From: Vibrio tasmaniensis 1F-187
Lineage (GTDB): Bacteria > Pseudomonadota > Gammaproteobacteria > Enterobacterales > Vibrionaceae
NCBI RefSeq assembly: GCF_000272405.2
Contig: NZ_AJZM02000014.1
Coordinates: forward strand, 1 to 28,783
DNA: 28,783 nt
Direction of reading: 5' to 3'
In this document: piece after piece, positions 1-7,868 of the stretch
Numbering within the stretch: position 1 is the stretch's first letter
Layout: every line of letters starts with the position of its first letter
Program-made: the position numbers and the translations under genes
The notes under the pieces: generated by a model
Database searches by the model: none
The model's input: the letters and a program-made list of their open reading frames with translations, nothing else
What the model was told of the DNA's origin: nothing

Positions 1-103
1 ACACATCAAAGCCTCTGCCTTGTAGAAATACCCAGCAATTCGCCGCAAAAACAAGCTCGAAAGATCAACACGCCCTAAAAATCCGACTAGAGAGGAAGTG
101 CCA

Positions 104-361
104 ATGCTCAATGAAAACCATGCCTTTATCTTAGATTTCCCAGATCTTAAATTAGACATTGTTCAGCTCAACCACGACGACGAAAAATTCAAAGCAGACA
201 TGCAAAAATACCACCAACTCGACTACGACATCCGTCAGCTAGAAATCTCTGGCAGCCCTATCGATGACGACAGCATGCACAACCTCAAAGTAGAACGCAT
301 GGAGCTAAAAGACTCGCTACACAAACAGCTCACGCGCCATCACGCGCTTAAGATCGTATAG
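104..361 (+). CDS. YdcH-like DUF465 family small protein
   Basis: An 85-residue, highly charged, soluble protein with no membrane segment. It resembles the DUF465/YdcH family: an N-terminal DFPDLK stretch, then a helical hairpin rich in Asp, His, Lys and Leu, with the pattern LD.DIRQLE..G.PIDDDSMHNLK..RMELKD in the middle, which is typical of the family. The family's function is unknown. I chose the ATG at 104 because AGAGGA at 91-96 sits 7 bases upstream; an in-frame GTG at 98 would overlap that ribosome site. A strong terminator follows at 387, so it is probably transcribed alone. Family assignment is from the pattern; no role can be inferred from the neighbours. Confidence 0.85.
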   Translation: MLNENHAFILDFPDLKLDIVQLNHDDEKFKADMQKYHQLDYDIRQLEISGSPIDDDSMHNLKVERMELKDSLHKQLTRHHALKIV

Positions 362-386
362 AAAAATCAATCCGATACTGTATTCT

Positions 387-412
387 AAGCCATGCACTAC
401 GCATGGCTTTTT
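387..412 (+). terminator. Rho-independent terminator after the YdcH-like gene
   Basis: A perfect 9-bp stem, AAGCCATGC at 387-395 and GCATGGCTT at 401-409, encloses the loop ACTAC and runs straight into a T tract. It lies 26 bases after the stop of the upstream gene. Confidence 0.85.
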
Positions 413-505
413 GGTTTCATAACAGCGCAAATCTAAGCTAATTCGGCTTCTTCAATTATGTTACTGTTTGCTTATTCGAAAGCGTTTGATAAGGAAGTGA
501 GCAGA

Positions 506-967
506 GTGACAATAGAAGAAGAGAACATACAATTCCAGCTCGTTTCAAATCTCGAATTCGAAGAACTGTTTGCGTGTGTTAAGCAAGGGCTTTTCATACA
601 CGTTGATAGCGTTTTCGGATGGGATGACGACTTCCAACGTCAACGACTTTTAAACGAGTACAATCCCTCTTGGTTTCATTGGGTATACCTAGGAAAACAA
701 AGGGTTGGACTTGTGTGTTTTAAGCCTTATGACAACGCATACCATGTTCACCTTCAGATCATTTCCCATCAATACCAAGATCAGTCTATCGGTAAAAAAG
801 TCATGTCACGCATCCACGAAAAAGCCCATCAAGAGCAACGAAACCAAGTCACTCTGTCGAGCTTTAGAAGTAACACCCGCGCCATCAGTTTTTATCAAGC
901 GCTTGACTACCAAATTGTTGATGATAGTGATACTAATTTCGTGGGGATGACTCTCTATTTAAACTAG
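506..967 (+). CDS. GNAT family N-acetyltransferase
   Basis: A protein of about 153 residues with the layout of the GCN5-related acetyltransferase fold, which moves an acetyl group from acetyl-CoA to an amine. The core strand reads YHVHLQIISHQYQDQSIGKKV; its end (QYQDQSIGKKVM) stands at the usual acetyl-CoA pyrophosphate loop (Q/RxxGxG/A), here in the diverged form QDQSIG. The C-terminal part has the common N-x-RAISFYQALDYQ pattern of GNAT motif B. The substrate cannot be told. Start: the GTG at 506 has AAGGAAG 8 bases upstream; the in-frame ATG at 458 would add 16 residues but has no ribosome site. It converges on manA, 11 bases away. Confidence 0.8.
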   Translation: MTIEEENIQFQLVSNLEFEELFACVKQGLFIHVDSVFGWDDDFQRQRLLNEYNPSWFHWVYLGKQRVGLVCFKPYDNAYHVHLQIISHQYQDQSIGKKVMSRIHEKAHQEQRNQVTLSSFRSNTRAISFYQALDYQIVDDSDTNFVGMTLYLN

Positions 968-978
968 AAGCGACTTCG

Positions 979-2184
979 CTAATTAAACGCTCTCGCCACT
1001 CGCCCTTTGCTGCTCAATTCGTAATGGCCAATATAAGCTGGGATAAATACCGATTGCCCTTTGGTGAGGGTTAAGTGCTCGCCTTTCTGACTCATTAGCA
1101 CTAGGTCATCATCTATTGCCATTAAAATTTCAGCGCCACTTGTGATAACTTCTTCTTGATGAGGACGATGAAAGATATTGAAATTGAAGTCACTGACCGG
1201 GATATCATAACAATCACATTTACCCAGTTTTGATGGCTCTAACAACAAGCCTTCGAACGGAATTGGCGTGAATTTTGTGCAGGCGACTAACTCAGCGACA
1301 TCAATGTGTTTTGGCGTTAAACCTGCTCGTAGCACGTTGTCTGAATTTGCCATAATCTCAAGCCCGGTACCTTTAATGTAAGCGTGCGGAGTGTTCGCAT
1401 TCAAATACATCGCTTCACCTGGCTTTAGTGTGATCAAGTTAAGCAGCAGAACACAAAACAGACCGATATCGTTCGGGTACTGATGGCTAAGTTCAATGAT
1501 CAATGCAAATTCTGTTTGATCTTGGTGAGCGGCTGCGTAAGTCAGAAGTTGCTCTAGTGCTTGATGTTTACATTGGTCATTAAGCGTTAATAGATCACGG
1601 AAAAACGCTTCTAAACCTAGAGAGTTAAGGTGGGTCCCAAACTCTTCAATCAAGCCAGCGAGCACGCTAGAGTCTAATCTTCTGAACAAACCTAATATTT
1701 CGTTAAATTCTCGAAAGCCATTCATCGCTTGGTATTCAGTGATCGCGTAAACCAATTCAGGTTTATGGTTAGAGTCTTTGTAATTACGATGCCCTGCAGT
1801 CAGAGGGATTCCTGCTTGCTCCTCTCTCGCAAAGCCTAACTCGGCTTGGTGCTTGTTTGGGTGGACCTGGACCGATAGCGCTTTTTCCGCTGCCAAGATC
1901 TTAAACAAGAACGGCAGTTCACCGAACTCCTGCGCAATATCAGTAGATAAATAAGCGGGTTTATTCTTGTTAATCAGCTCAGAGAGAGGCACCAAATGTT
2001 GGTCAAGCTTAACCATTGAGCAACCTTTTGGATGCGCTCCCATCCAAACTTCCGCTTGCGGCTCTTGTGACTCATTCTTAAAGCCAAACAGTTCACGTAT
2101 CGAAGAAATACTCCCCCATGCATAATTTTGGATGGTGTTTTCCATTGGGAAAAATGAGTATTCTGAGAAGTGGCTGAGTGACAT
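979..2184 (-). CDS. manA: Mannose-6-phosphate isomerase, class I (type I PMI)
   Basis: Interconverts mannose-6-phosphate and fructose-6-phosphate in the cytoplasm, using zinc. The 401-residue product has the family's QNYAWGS start, the zinc ligands Gln106 and His108 in SVQVHPN, Glu143 in HKPELVYA and His267 in LNANTPHAY, and the active-site Arg286 in VLRAGLTPKHID. Length fits bacterial type I PMI (about 390). Start: the ATG at 2184 has GGAA 8 bases upstream; a GTG at 2214 would add ten residues. It follows uhpC on the same strand, but the 268-base gap holds a probable terminator and its own promoter region. That region carries a near copy of the uhpT upstream element plus a CRP-like site. I infer that imported mannose-6-phosphate induces it through UhpA, so it likely serves catabolism at least as much as GDP-mannose synthesis. 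Confidence 0.95.
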   Translation of the reverse strand: MSLSHFSEYSFFPMENTIQNYAWGSISSIRELFGFKNESQEPQAEVWMGAHPKGCSMVKLDQHLVPLSELINKNKPAYLSTDIAQEFGELPFLFKILAAEKALSVQVHPNKHQAELGFAREEQAGIPLTAGHRNYKDSNHKPELVYAITEYQAMNGFREFNEILGLFRRLDSSVLAGLIEEFGTHLNSLGLEAFFRDLLTLNDQCKHQALEQLLTYAAAHQDQTEFALIIELSHQYPNDIGLFCVLLLNLITLKPGEAMYLNANTPHAYIKGTGLEIMANSDNVLRAGLTPKHIDVAELVACTKFTPIPFEGLLLEPSKLGKCDCYDIPVSDFNFNIFHRPHQEEVITSGAEILMAIDDDLVLMSQKGEHLTLTKGQSVFIPAYIGHYELSSKGRVARAFN

Positions 2185-2280
2185 GGCGTTTTCCGTAGTG
2201 AGCCCTTTGAACACAATTCAGAGAGCTAATTTCTAATAACGTAAATAATTAGAAAGACTACAGAGAGCAGCTAGAACCCA

Positions 2281-2320
2281 CATGAGATGAGGTCTTAGAC
2301 GCAATAGGAAAAATTCTTAG
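2281..2320 (-). promoter_or_regulatory. Candidate UhpA-binding element upstream of manA
   Basis: These 40 bases match 7604-7643 upstream of uhpT at 33 positions with no gap. The conserved blocks on the plus strand are CATGAGA, GGTCTTAGA and AGGAAAAATTCTTAG. The repeated CTTAG within each copy could be UhpA half-sites. It lies about 97 bases upstream of the manA start. A TAATTAT-like -10 is possible near 2245-2251. That UhpA binds here is inferred from the shared copy at uhpT, the known UhpA target in Escherichia coli. Confidence 0.65.
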
Positions 2321-2342
2321 AAACAGGTGAGAACCATGAAAA

Positions 2343-2360
2343 GCGTGAAAAGAGTCACAT
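2343..2360 (-). promoter_or_regulatory. CRP-like site upstream of manA
   Basis: Contains GTGA-AAAGAG-TCAC at 2345-2358, the CRP core with correct 6-base spacing. The core begins 25 bases from the shared UhpA-like element, exactly as at uhpT. cAMP-CRP also acts at the uhpT promoter in Escherichia coli. Confidence 0.6.
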
Positions 2361-2375
2361 TTGAATGCTACGTAT

Positions 2376-2441
2376 AAAAAACGCTGAAGATAGGGTAGCT
2401 GCATAATAACCAGAGGACCATTAGCAGCTATCTTATTTACG
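2376..2441 (-). terminator. Possible terminator after uhpC
   Basis: On the minus strand, AAGATAGCTGC and GCAGCTACCCTATCTT can pair around a loop of about 21 bases, with a bulge in the second arm, followed closely by a T6 run (A6 at 2376-2381 on the plus strand). The stem is imperfect, so read-through into manA is possible. Confidence 0.4.
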
Positions 2442-2451
2442 AAGAAATCCC

Positions 2452-3792
2452 TTAAAAGCCAGAGCGAACCTCTGCACTTTTCTGAGGCGATTGGGCTTGT
2501 AGGAAAGGCAGTAGCAGCAAGCCAATAACGGCCGCACAAGTCGAGATGGTAATGAAGAACCCACTCCAACCATAAGTTTCTAGAACGAGCGCTAATGGGT
2601 AGCCAGAAAGTGCTGCACCCATATAGGCAAATAAGCCAACAAAGCCTGTCGCAGCTCCTGCGGAGTCTTTATGTGAGCATTCCGCGGCAGCCATACCTAT
2701 TAGCATTTGAGGGCCAAACACAAAAAAGCCTACACAAAACAGCCCAGCCGCTTGAAACACAAAGTTGGTTAGAGGCATAAGCCATAAAGCGGATACCGAG
2801 AGGAAGATACCAATCGCGAACAGGATATTCATGGGACCACGGTTACCACCAAACAGCCTATCCGATCCCCATCCAGCAACAAGTGAACCAACGAAACCGC
2901 CAATCTCAAACAGAGACAACGCAGCGTTGGCGTTTATCAAACTATAATCGTGCTCTTCGGTGAGATATAAATTGCCCCAGTCGTTAACTGCCGTTCTTAC
3001 GATGTAAACCAACACATAGCTAAAGGCGAGCAGCCAAATGTACTTATTGCTGAACACATAGGCTTTCAGGATCTCTCGATAGCTTAACCCTTGCCCATGG
3101 CTCTCTTGCGCCAATTCTAGATGGTCATTGCGCCACTTCCCTACCGTCGGAAGCCCCATGGTCGTGGGCTTATCACGTAAGCGTAAACAGACGATAAGAC
3201 CAATAAAAACACCAATCACACCCGGCCATATGAACCCAGATCGCCAACTGTATTGGAGAGTTAGATAGCCGACGAGAATAGGAATCAATGCCCCACCAAC
3301 GTTGTGTGCTGTATTCCATATAGCCCAGCGAAAGCCTCTTTCGGAGCGAGAATACCAGGTCGTCAATAACTTGGAACACGATGGCCAGCCCCAGCCTTGG
3401 AACCATGCATTAAGCACCCAAAGCGATATAAAAGCCGCCAACGAACTAGAAAAACCAAACGCGATATTGATCAAGCCTGTCGCGATTAGGCCGAGCCCCA
3501 TGAAGTAACGCGGGTTCGACCGATCCGATATGGTGCCTGAAATAAACTTAGCTAAGCCGTAAGAAAGATAAAAGAGCGTGCCAATCAAGCCGATATCGCC
3601 TTTGTCTAAGCCAAGATCGGTGATCATGGCTGGCGCGGCATAATTAAAGGTTTTACGAGTGAAGTAAAAACCTGCATAGCCGACATACATTCCTATCATG
3701 ATGTGAAGACGCCAATAACGATAACGCTGATTGACCTCATCATCGCTTAGAGTATGACTTTTTGACGTTGTTGAGCGCAGAAATCCAAACAT
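2452..3792 (-). CDS. uhpC: UhpC, membrane sensor for external glucose-6-phosphate (MFS fold)
   Basis: A major-facilitator-fold membrane protein (about 12 helices, 446 residues) of the organophosphate:phosphate antiporter family. In Escherichia coli UhpC senses external glucose-6-phosphate and activates the kinase UhpB. The N-terminus, from MFGFLRS through RYRYWRLHIM and GYAGFYFTRKTFN, closely follows E. coli UhpC, including the family's conserved FTRKTFN arginine region. I chose the ATG at 3792 because it aligns with the UhpC start; a GTG at 3804 overlaps the uhpB stop as GTGA and is possible. The gene follows uhpB directly and is surely co-transcribed. GlpT-type transport is less likely given the position next to uhpAB and the presence of a separate uhpT. 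Confidence 0.93.
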   Translation of the reverse strand: MFGFLRSTTSKSHTLSDDEVNQRYRYWRLHIMIGMYVGYAGFYFTRKTFNYAAPAMITDLGLDKGDIGLIGTLFYLSYGLAKFISGTISDRSNPRYFMGLGLIATGLINIAFGFSSSLAAFISLWVLNAWFQGWGWPSCSKLLTTWYSRSERGFRWAIWNTAHNVGGALIPILVGYLTLQYSWRSGFIWPGVIGVFIGLIVCLRLRDKPTTMGLPTVGKWRNDHLELAQESHGQGLSYREILKAYVFSNKYIWLLAFSYVLVYIVRTAVNDWGNLYLTEEHDYSLINANAALSLFEIGGFVGSLVAGWGSDRLFGGNRGPMNILFAIGIFLSVSALWLMPLTNFVFQAAGLFCVGFFVFGPQMLIGMAAAECSHKDSAGAATGFVGLFAYMGAALSGYPLALVLETYGWSGFFITISTCAAVIGLLLLPFLQAQSPQKSAEVRSGF

Positions 3793-3800
3793 ATTCGTTC

Positions 3801-5297
3801 TCACACTTTAGGTAATGTAACGCTGATATTAGTACCCGAAGAAGAGTCATTAGCGTTGATTGCCATCTTGCCACCGAGCGCCTGAACACGCTCTTGCATA
3901 CCACGAACACCCATTCCTTTGAGAAGATCCTGCGCTGTAAAACCAACACCATTGTCTGTAATTCGAAGATAAGCTTGATCATCTAGAATCAGTTCTATTC
4001 TAATTTCACTTGCTTCAGCATATTTGTGGGCATTGTTTAAAGACTCTTGGCACAGTCGGAAGAGAGTAACCTTGAGCGTGTCACTCAAACATGAGTAGTC
4101 ACCGTGCCAATTTAGCTGGATATCAACGCCGTGATCTGAAAACTCCATTTCCCGTATGAGCTGTTCAACGGAGTCCTTCAGGTCAAGGTCGTCCAACATT
4201 TTTGGTCTTAGCTTTGTTAGCAAACGCTTAGTGGTGTCATAAACATTCAACGACAATGATTCAATCGTACCAGCACAGCGAACGCTCATTTCAGCCGCAT
4301 CGACACGTTTGATAATGCTCGCTTGAGTCCGAATTGCCGTGATGTTCTGGCCTATCTCATCATGTAACTCACGGGCAATATCACGACGAACCGATTCTTC
4401 AGCCGTGATTAGCTGACGGGAAAGGTTTTGATTCCTAGAGAGCTCACTGCGTAATTTCGAGTTGAGATCTTTTTGTTTTTGAACAGCTAAACCAAGCAAA
4501 ATACCTGTGATGGTCTGAGCGGAAAGAGACAAGAGTAAATCAGTAATTTCGAGTTTGGACGTGCCACTGTGGGCTGCAATCAACGCGACGCTATTTAGCA
4601 GGGTAGCGAGCAAGGCGCCTTGCCATCCATAACGAACGGCGAGCAAGATAATAGGGATAGCCATACAGAACGGGGCGAAGCGCCTTAGCTCATCTGGCAA
4701 ACTGGTTTGTATCAAAATACTGACGACCAACAAGAGGCTGTATAAAGCGATGTGACGGATTTTGAACTCAATGACATTGTTGATTAAGTAAGAGCTCAGT
4801 GGCGCCCACTTGTTTTGGAATAGGTAATTCCATACCAGATAACACATCGGCACTAACATCAAACCACCTGTGGTGCTCACCAACCACACCATGTAAACAG
4901 CCGGAACATGAGAACTGACCGCGGCAACATTGATGAGTGCTGTGACCATGATTAAGCTCGCCATCACCAACAAGTGACGATTCAGGTCACCAGAATAATA
5001 ACGTTTGGCAATCAGAGTGGCTGGAATACTTAGTCCACTGGCGATTAGTATCGTCAGCCATTGAGGTTCATCAAGTAGGAGAGCTAGGGCAATCGCGAGC
5101 CCCCACTCTGCAATATAGATAGCAGGCCAATAGTGAGTGCGAGTGTGCAGCGTCATTCCTAACCGGAGTGAGAATGGGAAAAGCAGAATGGCTAACTCAG
5201 GGTCATTAATGAAATAGAAGGCAATAACCCATAAACAGAACCATGCACAGCCAGCCATAAAAACCCCGCATAAGGAGGTGGCTAGATAAGAACGCAT
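3801..5297 (-). CDS. uhpB: UhpB, sensor histidine kinase of hexose-phosphate uptake
   Basis: Inner-membrane kinase that phosphorylates UhpA when UhpC detects glucose-6-phosphate. The 498-residue protein has an N-terminal MASE1-like region of about eight membrane helices (roughly 1-270), a coiled linker, then a HisKA_3 dimerisation domain with phospho-acceptor His312 in ARELHDEIGQ. The ATPase domain follows with its N box (CQESLNNAHKYAEA) and G box (DNGVGF, GMGVRGMQERV). This is the NarX/UhpB subfamily of kinases. E. coli UhpB has its histidine at the equivalent place (His313). Its ATG overlaps the uhpA stop by one base (TAATG), indicating translational coupling. Everything needed for function is visible. 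Confidence 0.95.
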   Translation of the reverse strand: MRSYLATSLCGVFMAGCAWFCLWVIAFYFINDPELAILLFPFSLRLGMTLHTRTHYWPAIYIAEWGLAIALALLLDEPQWLTILIASGLSIPATLIAKRYYSGDLNRHLLVMASLIMVTALINVAAVSSHVPAVYMVWLVSTTGGLMLVPMCYLVWNYLFQNKWAPLSSYLINNVIEFKIRHIALYSLLLVVSILIQTSLPDELRRFAPFCMAIPIILLAVRYGWQGALLATLLNSVALIAAHSGTSKLEITDLLLSLSAQTITGILLGLAVQKQKDLNSKLRSELSRNQNLSRQLITAEESVRRDIARELHDEIGQNITAIRTQASIIKRVDAAEMSVRCAGTIESLSLNVYDTTKRLLTKLRPKMLDDLDLKDSVEQLIREMEFSDHGVDIQLNWHGDYSCLSDTLKVTLFRLCQESLNNAHKYAEASEIRIELILDDQAYLRITDNGVGFTAQDLLKGMGVRGMQERVQALGGKMAINANDSSSGTNISVTLPKV

Positions 5298-5905
5298 TAG
5301 TACTGGTCTTGAGCGAACAATTTAGCTAACTCAACGTTGTTCTTAACATTGAGTTTGTCCATGGCATTGGCACGGTGCACATGTACCGTTTTATGGCTAA
5401 CCCCTAACTCGACAGCAATAGATTTCACGTCGAGCCCTGTCGCCAATAACTGGCACACTTCGCTTTCCCTGCGGGTGAGCTGATTTAACGAGGCTTTATT
5501 CTTCATTGGTGTCGCAAGTTTTATGGCGATATCTGGCGTAAGGTAGCAGCCGCCATTTGCGCTCGTGTGTACGGCCTGAATTAACTCATCAGGGCTACAG
5601 CGTTTACTGAGATAACCTTTAGCTCCTAACTCTAATGACTTTTCAACCATCGCCGGAGAGTCATGTACGCTCAACATAATACTAGCAATGCCAGATGGAA
5701 TCTCTTCCAATAAGCTCAGGCCACTTTCATCTTGCATTGAAATATCCAAGATAACGACATCAGGGTGACAACTTGGCAGTCCGAGGCGCGCTTCTGCCGC
5801 AGAGTTAAACTCCCCCACGACCGTTATATCAGTTTCAAGACTGAGTAATTGAGCGAAGCCAGATCGAACAATGACGTGGTCATCAACAAGCGCAACATTA
5901 ATCAT
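5297..5905 (-). CDS. uhpA: UhpA, response regulator activating hexose-phosphate transport
   Basis: A LuxR/FixJ-type transcription activator, 202 residues. The receiver domain has the acidic pair Asp8-Asp9, phospho-acceptor Asp54 in VILDISMQ and Lys101 in [11 protein letters not shown]; a LuxR-type helix-turn-helix follows at about 141-190 ([27 protein letters not shown]). The sequence runs parallel to E. coli UhpA almost throughout, including [18 protein letters not shown] chose the ATG at 5905 for that reason; an upstream in-frame start at 5917 has no homologous counterpart. It heads uhpA-uhpB-uhpC and is separated from uhpT by a terminator and about 200 bases, so it likely has its own promoter. 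Its expected targets in this window are uhpT and, by the shared element, manA. Confidence 0.95.
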   Translation of the reverse strand: MINVALVDDHVIVRSGFAQLLSLETDITVVGEFNSAAEARLGLPSCHPDVVILDISMQDESGLSLLEEIPSGIASIMLSVHDSPAMVEKSLELGAKGYLSKRCSPDELIQAVHTSANGGCYLTPDIAIKLATPMKNKASLNQLTRRESEVCQLLATGLDVKSIAVELGVSHKTVHVHRANAMDKLNVKNNVELAKLFAQDQY

Positions 5906-5934
5906 GATATTAACCAAAATTAAGAGTGAGAAAG

Positions 5935-5958
5935 AAAAATAGCCCCAACAGGAGCTAT
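5935..5958 (-). terminator. Terminator after uhpT
   Basis: On the minus strand the stem ATAGCTCC/GGGGCTAT (one G-T pair) with loop TGTT runs into TTTT. It ends only about 30 bases before the uhpA start, so the uhpA promoter must overlap or lie upstream of this hairpin, within the uhpT 3' trailer. Confidence 0.7.
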
Positions 5959-6016
5959 CTAAAATTAAGTTTATTGGTAGAGATGATACTGAATCGAACT
6001 AACGATTGGTATGATC

Positions 6017-6046
6017 TCACGTGCTTTAAACCAATAAATCACGTGA
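6017..6046. promoter_or_regulatory. Paired TCACGTG palindromes between uhpT and uhpA
   Basis: TCACGTG at 6017-6023 and the full palindrome TCACGTGA at 6039-6046 are centred 22 bases apart, about two helical turns, in the only intergenic stretch (5906-6107) upstream of uhpA. They could be a dimer-pair operator controlling uhpABC. No known regulator is assigned. Confidence 0.35.
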
Positions 6047-6107
6047 AACTATCTACCCGAAACTCTCTTTGCGACAACAAATGCGCGAGAACAAGTACTC
6101 AGACAAG

Positions 6108-7502
6108 CTACGCGTTTTGAGCCGCTAGGTGCATCTTCTTCGCGTGACGAATCTTCTTCTCTTCCGCAATAGCAACGAACAGCAGTAAAACAATACAAAT
6201 GGCAGCAGAAGTATCGAGTGCTGCAAATGTCCCTTTCCAACCTGTTAAGCCGAAAATAGGCGTTCCGTCTGCAATCATGCCTAGGCCAAGTTTGGCAAAA
6301 CTGTCACCAATTAGGTAAGCAAATGTGCCTTTCACGCCATCAGCCACACTGATTGCTTTCTTAGGAACAAAGCCTACCGCAGCAACACCAATCAACAGCT
6401 GAGGACCGAATACTAGGAAGCCAAGTACGAATAGTGATGCTAGGTACATGAACTCGCTCGTTGCATGCTGATAAAACTCTAGAGATACAATAATCAGTCC
6501 AAGCGATACACAAGCAACTAAAGCACGACGTCCGTTAGCAAGGTCTGATAAATAACCCCACATTAATGTACCGACCAGAGCGCCAACTTCAAACAGAGTA
6601 AAGCCTGAAATAGCCGTTTCTTTTGATAGACCTAACTCTTGATACGCATAAACGGTAGACCATTGATCGATACCGATACGAACAATGTACAAAAAGATAT
6701 TCGCGAAGCAGAGTAACCAGATCACTTTGTTTTTAAGGATATATTCAACAAAGATCTCTTTCTTAGTCATTTGATTTTCTTCAGCAATAGTATCTTCTTC
6801 GCTGATTTCTTCGTCAAACAACTCTTCAACTGTACCTAAACCGTATGCTTCTGGAGAGTCGTTACCAAAACGCATCCCAATAAAACCAACCACAATCGCG
6901 ATGATCGATGGGAACACGAACATACCAATTACGTTGCCATCAAAAAAGTAGTTAGCGCCAAACAGCGCTACACCAGCAGCACCTGCACCACCTACGTTGT
7001 GTGACATGTTCCAAAGACCTAAATACGACCCACGCTTATTACGAGGCGTCCATTTAGTAATAGTCGAATAACTTGAAGGACCACCGGTACTTTGAAAGAA
7101 ACCACTCAATGCGTAGAAGGCAACCATCATGAATAAGCTAGCGCTGCCGCCACCCAAGCTGAAGCTAAAGCCCAACATGGCAAGACCAGATAGGATAAGC
7201 ATGAATGGCAGGAACTGCTTGGTGTTTTTGCCATCCGCGTAGTAGGAAACAACCGTTTTACCAATACCATAAGTAATTGAAAAACCAAGACCAATAAGAC
7301 CTAGATCGGTCATTGATAATCCATAAGTAGAAATCATGTCGTTTTGCGCGACATTGAAGTTCTTACGGATTAAATACATGGTCAAATAGCCAATGAATAC
7401 GACTAGGTACGATTGTAGGAATGGTTTAAACCACATTTTTCTTCTAGTTTCGACCGGAAGATCCAGCGTCGGTTTTCTAACCTGATCTAGGAACTTTAAC
7501 AT
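6108..7502 (-). CDS. uhpT: UhpT, hexose-6-phosphate:phosphate antiporter
   Basis: Inner-membrane MFS antiporter importing glucose-6-phosphate and related sugar phosphates in exchange for phosphate. The 464-residue product is nearly collinear with E. coli UhpT, including the start ([13 protein letters not shown]) and [13 protein letters not shown]. The two essential substrate arginines fall at the same numbers, Arg46 and Arg275 ([11 protein letters not shown]). The ATG at 7502 is preceded by AGAGAG and matches the family start; an upstream extension to 7535 has no homologue. The gene order differs from E. coli (uhpABCT): here uhpT comes first, with its own terminator. Upstream lie a UhpA-like element and a CRP-like site. 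UhpT is also the known entry route for fosfomycin. Confidence 0.97.
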   Translation of the reverse strand: MLKFLDQVRKPTLDLPVETRRKMWFKPFLQSYLVVFIGYLTMYLIRKNFNVAQNDMISTYGLSMTDLGLIGLGFSITYGIGKTVVSYYADGKNTKQFLPFMLILSGLAMLGFSFSLGGGSASLFMMVAFYALSGFFQSTGGPSSYSTITKWTPRNKRGSYLGLWNMSHNVGGAGAAGVALFGANYFFDGNVIGMFVFPSIIAIVVGFIGMRFGNDSPEAYGLGTVEELFDEEISEEDTIAEENQMTKKEIFVEYILKNKVIWLLCFANIFLYIVRIGIDQWSTVYAYQELGLSKETAISGFTLFEVGALVGTLMWGYLSDLANGRRALVACVSLGLIIVSLEFYQHATSEFMYLASLFVLGFLVFGPQLLIGVAAVGFVPKKAISVADGVKGTFAYLIGDSFAKLGLGMIADGTPIFGLTGWKGTFAALDTSAAICIVLLLFVAIAEEKKIRHAKKMHLAAQNA

Positions 7503-7603
7503 TGTGAACTCTCTTATTATTGATGAGGTCTGCACGGAACATTACTGACCATGCACTCTTTGCAATTCGATGATGAAATAATAAGGAGTCTAAAAAGCGA
7601 CCG

Positions 7604-7643
7604 CATGAGAGAGGGTCTTAGAATAACTAGGAAAAATTCTTAG
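7604..7643 (-). promoter_or_regulatory. Candidate UhpA-binding element upstream of uhpT
   Basis: About 100 bases upstream of the uhpT start. Plus-strand blocks CATGAGA, GGTCTTAGA and AGGAAAAATTCTTAG are shared without gaps with 2281-2320 upstream of manA. A -10-like TATTAT lies at 7578-7583 on the minus strand. In E. coli UhpA binds between roughly -80 and -32 of uhpT, which fits this placement. The remainder of the 366-base gap (7503-7868) shows only the CRP-like site and the phosphatase terminator. Confidence 0.68.
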
Positions 7644-7665
7644 TTCAGAATTGGGAGTCAAGAAA

Positions 7666-7683
7666 GCGTGAACAGCATCACTT
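7666..7683 (-). promoter_or_regulatory. CRP-like site upstream of uhpT
   Basis: GTGA-ACAGCA-TCAC at 7668-7681 has the exact CRP core spacing and begins 25 bases beyond the UhpA-like element, the same offset as at manA. Known uhpT promoters depend partly on cAMP-CRP. Confidence 0.6.
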
Positions 7684-7800
7684 TATTTAAAATGTGTTAT
7701 GTCGTGAAGAGGTATTGGAAAGGAGTCGTTAGTTAAGGTATTTAATAGGAGCCCCAAGCAAACTAAACATCGATTGTATTGAGCAGTTGATTGAAGTCTA

Positions 7801-7822
7801 AAGTGGCTAATAAAAGCCACAT
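7801..7822 (-). terminator. Possible terminator after the phosphatase gene
   Basis: GTGGCT at 7803-7808 and AGCCAC at 7815-7820 pair around AATAAA. On the minus strand the stem is followed only by TTTAG, so the T tract is short. It lies about 48 bases past the stop at 7869. Confidence 0.45.
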
Positions 7823-7868
7823 TAGATTCGCTTTACGGTATCGTAACCTAAACGATAAATAATAGAGT

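Noticed and set aside
5926..6120. 64-residue open frame on the plus strand between uhpA and uhpT
   Set aside because: No ribosome site, covers the uhpT terminator and overlaps the uhpT end; composition is not protein-like.
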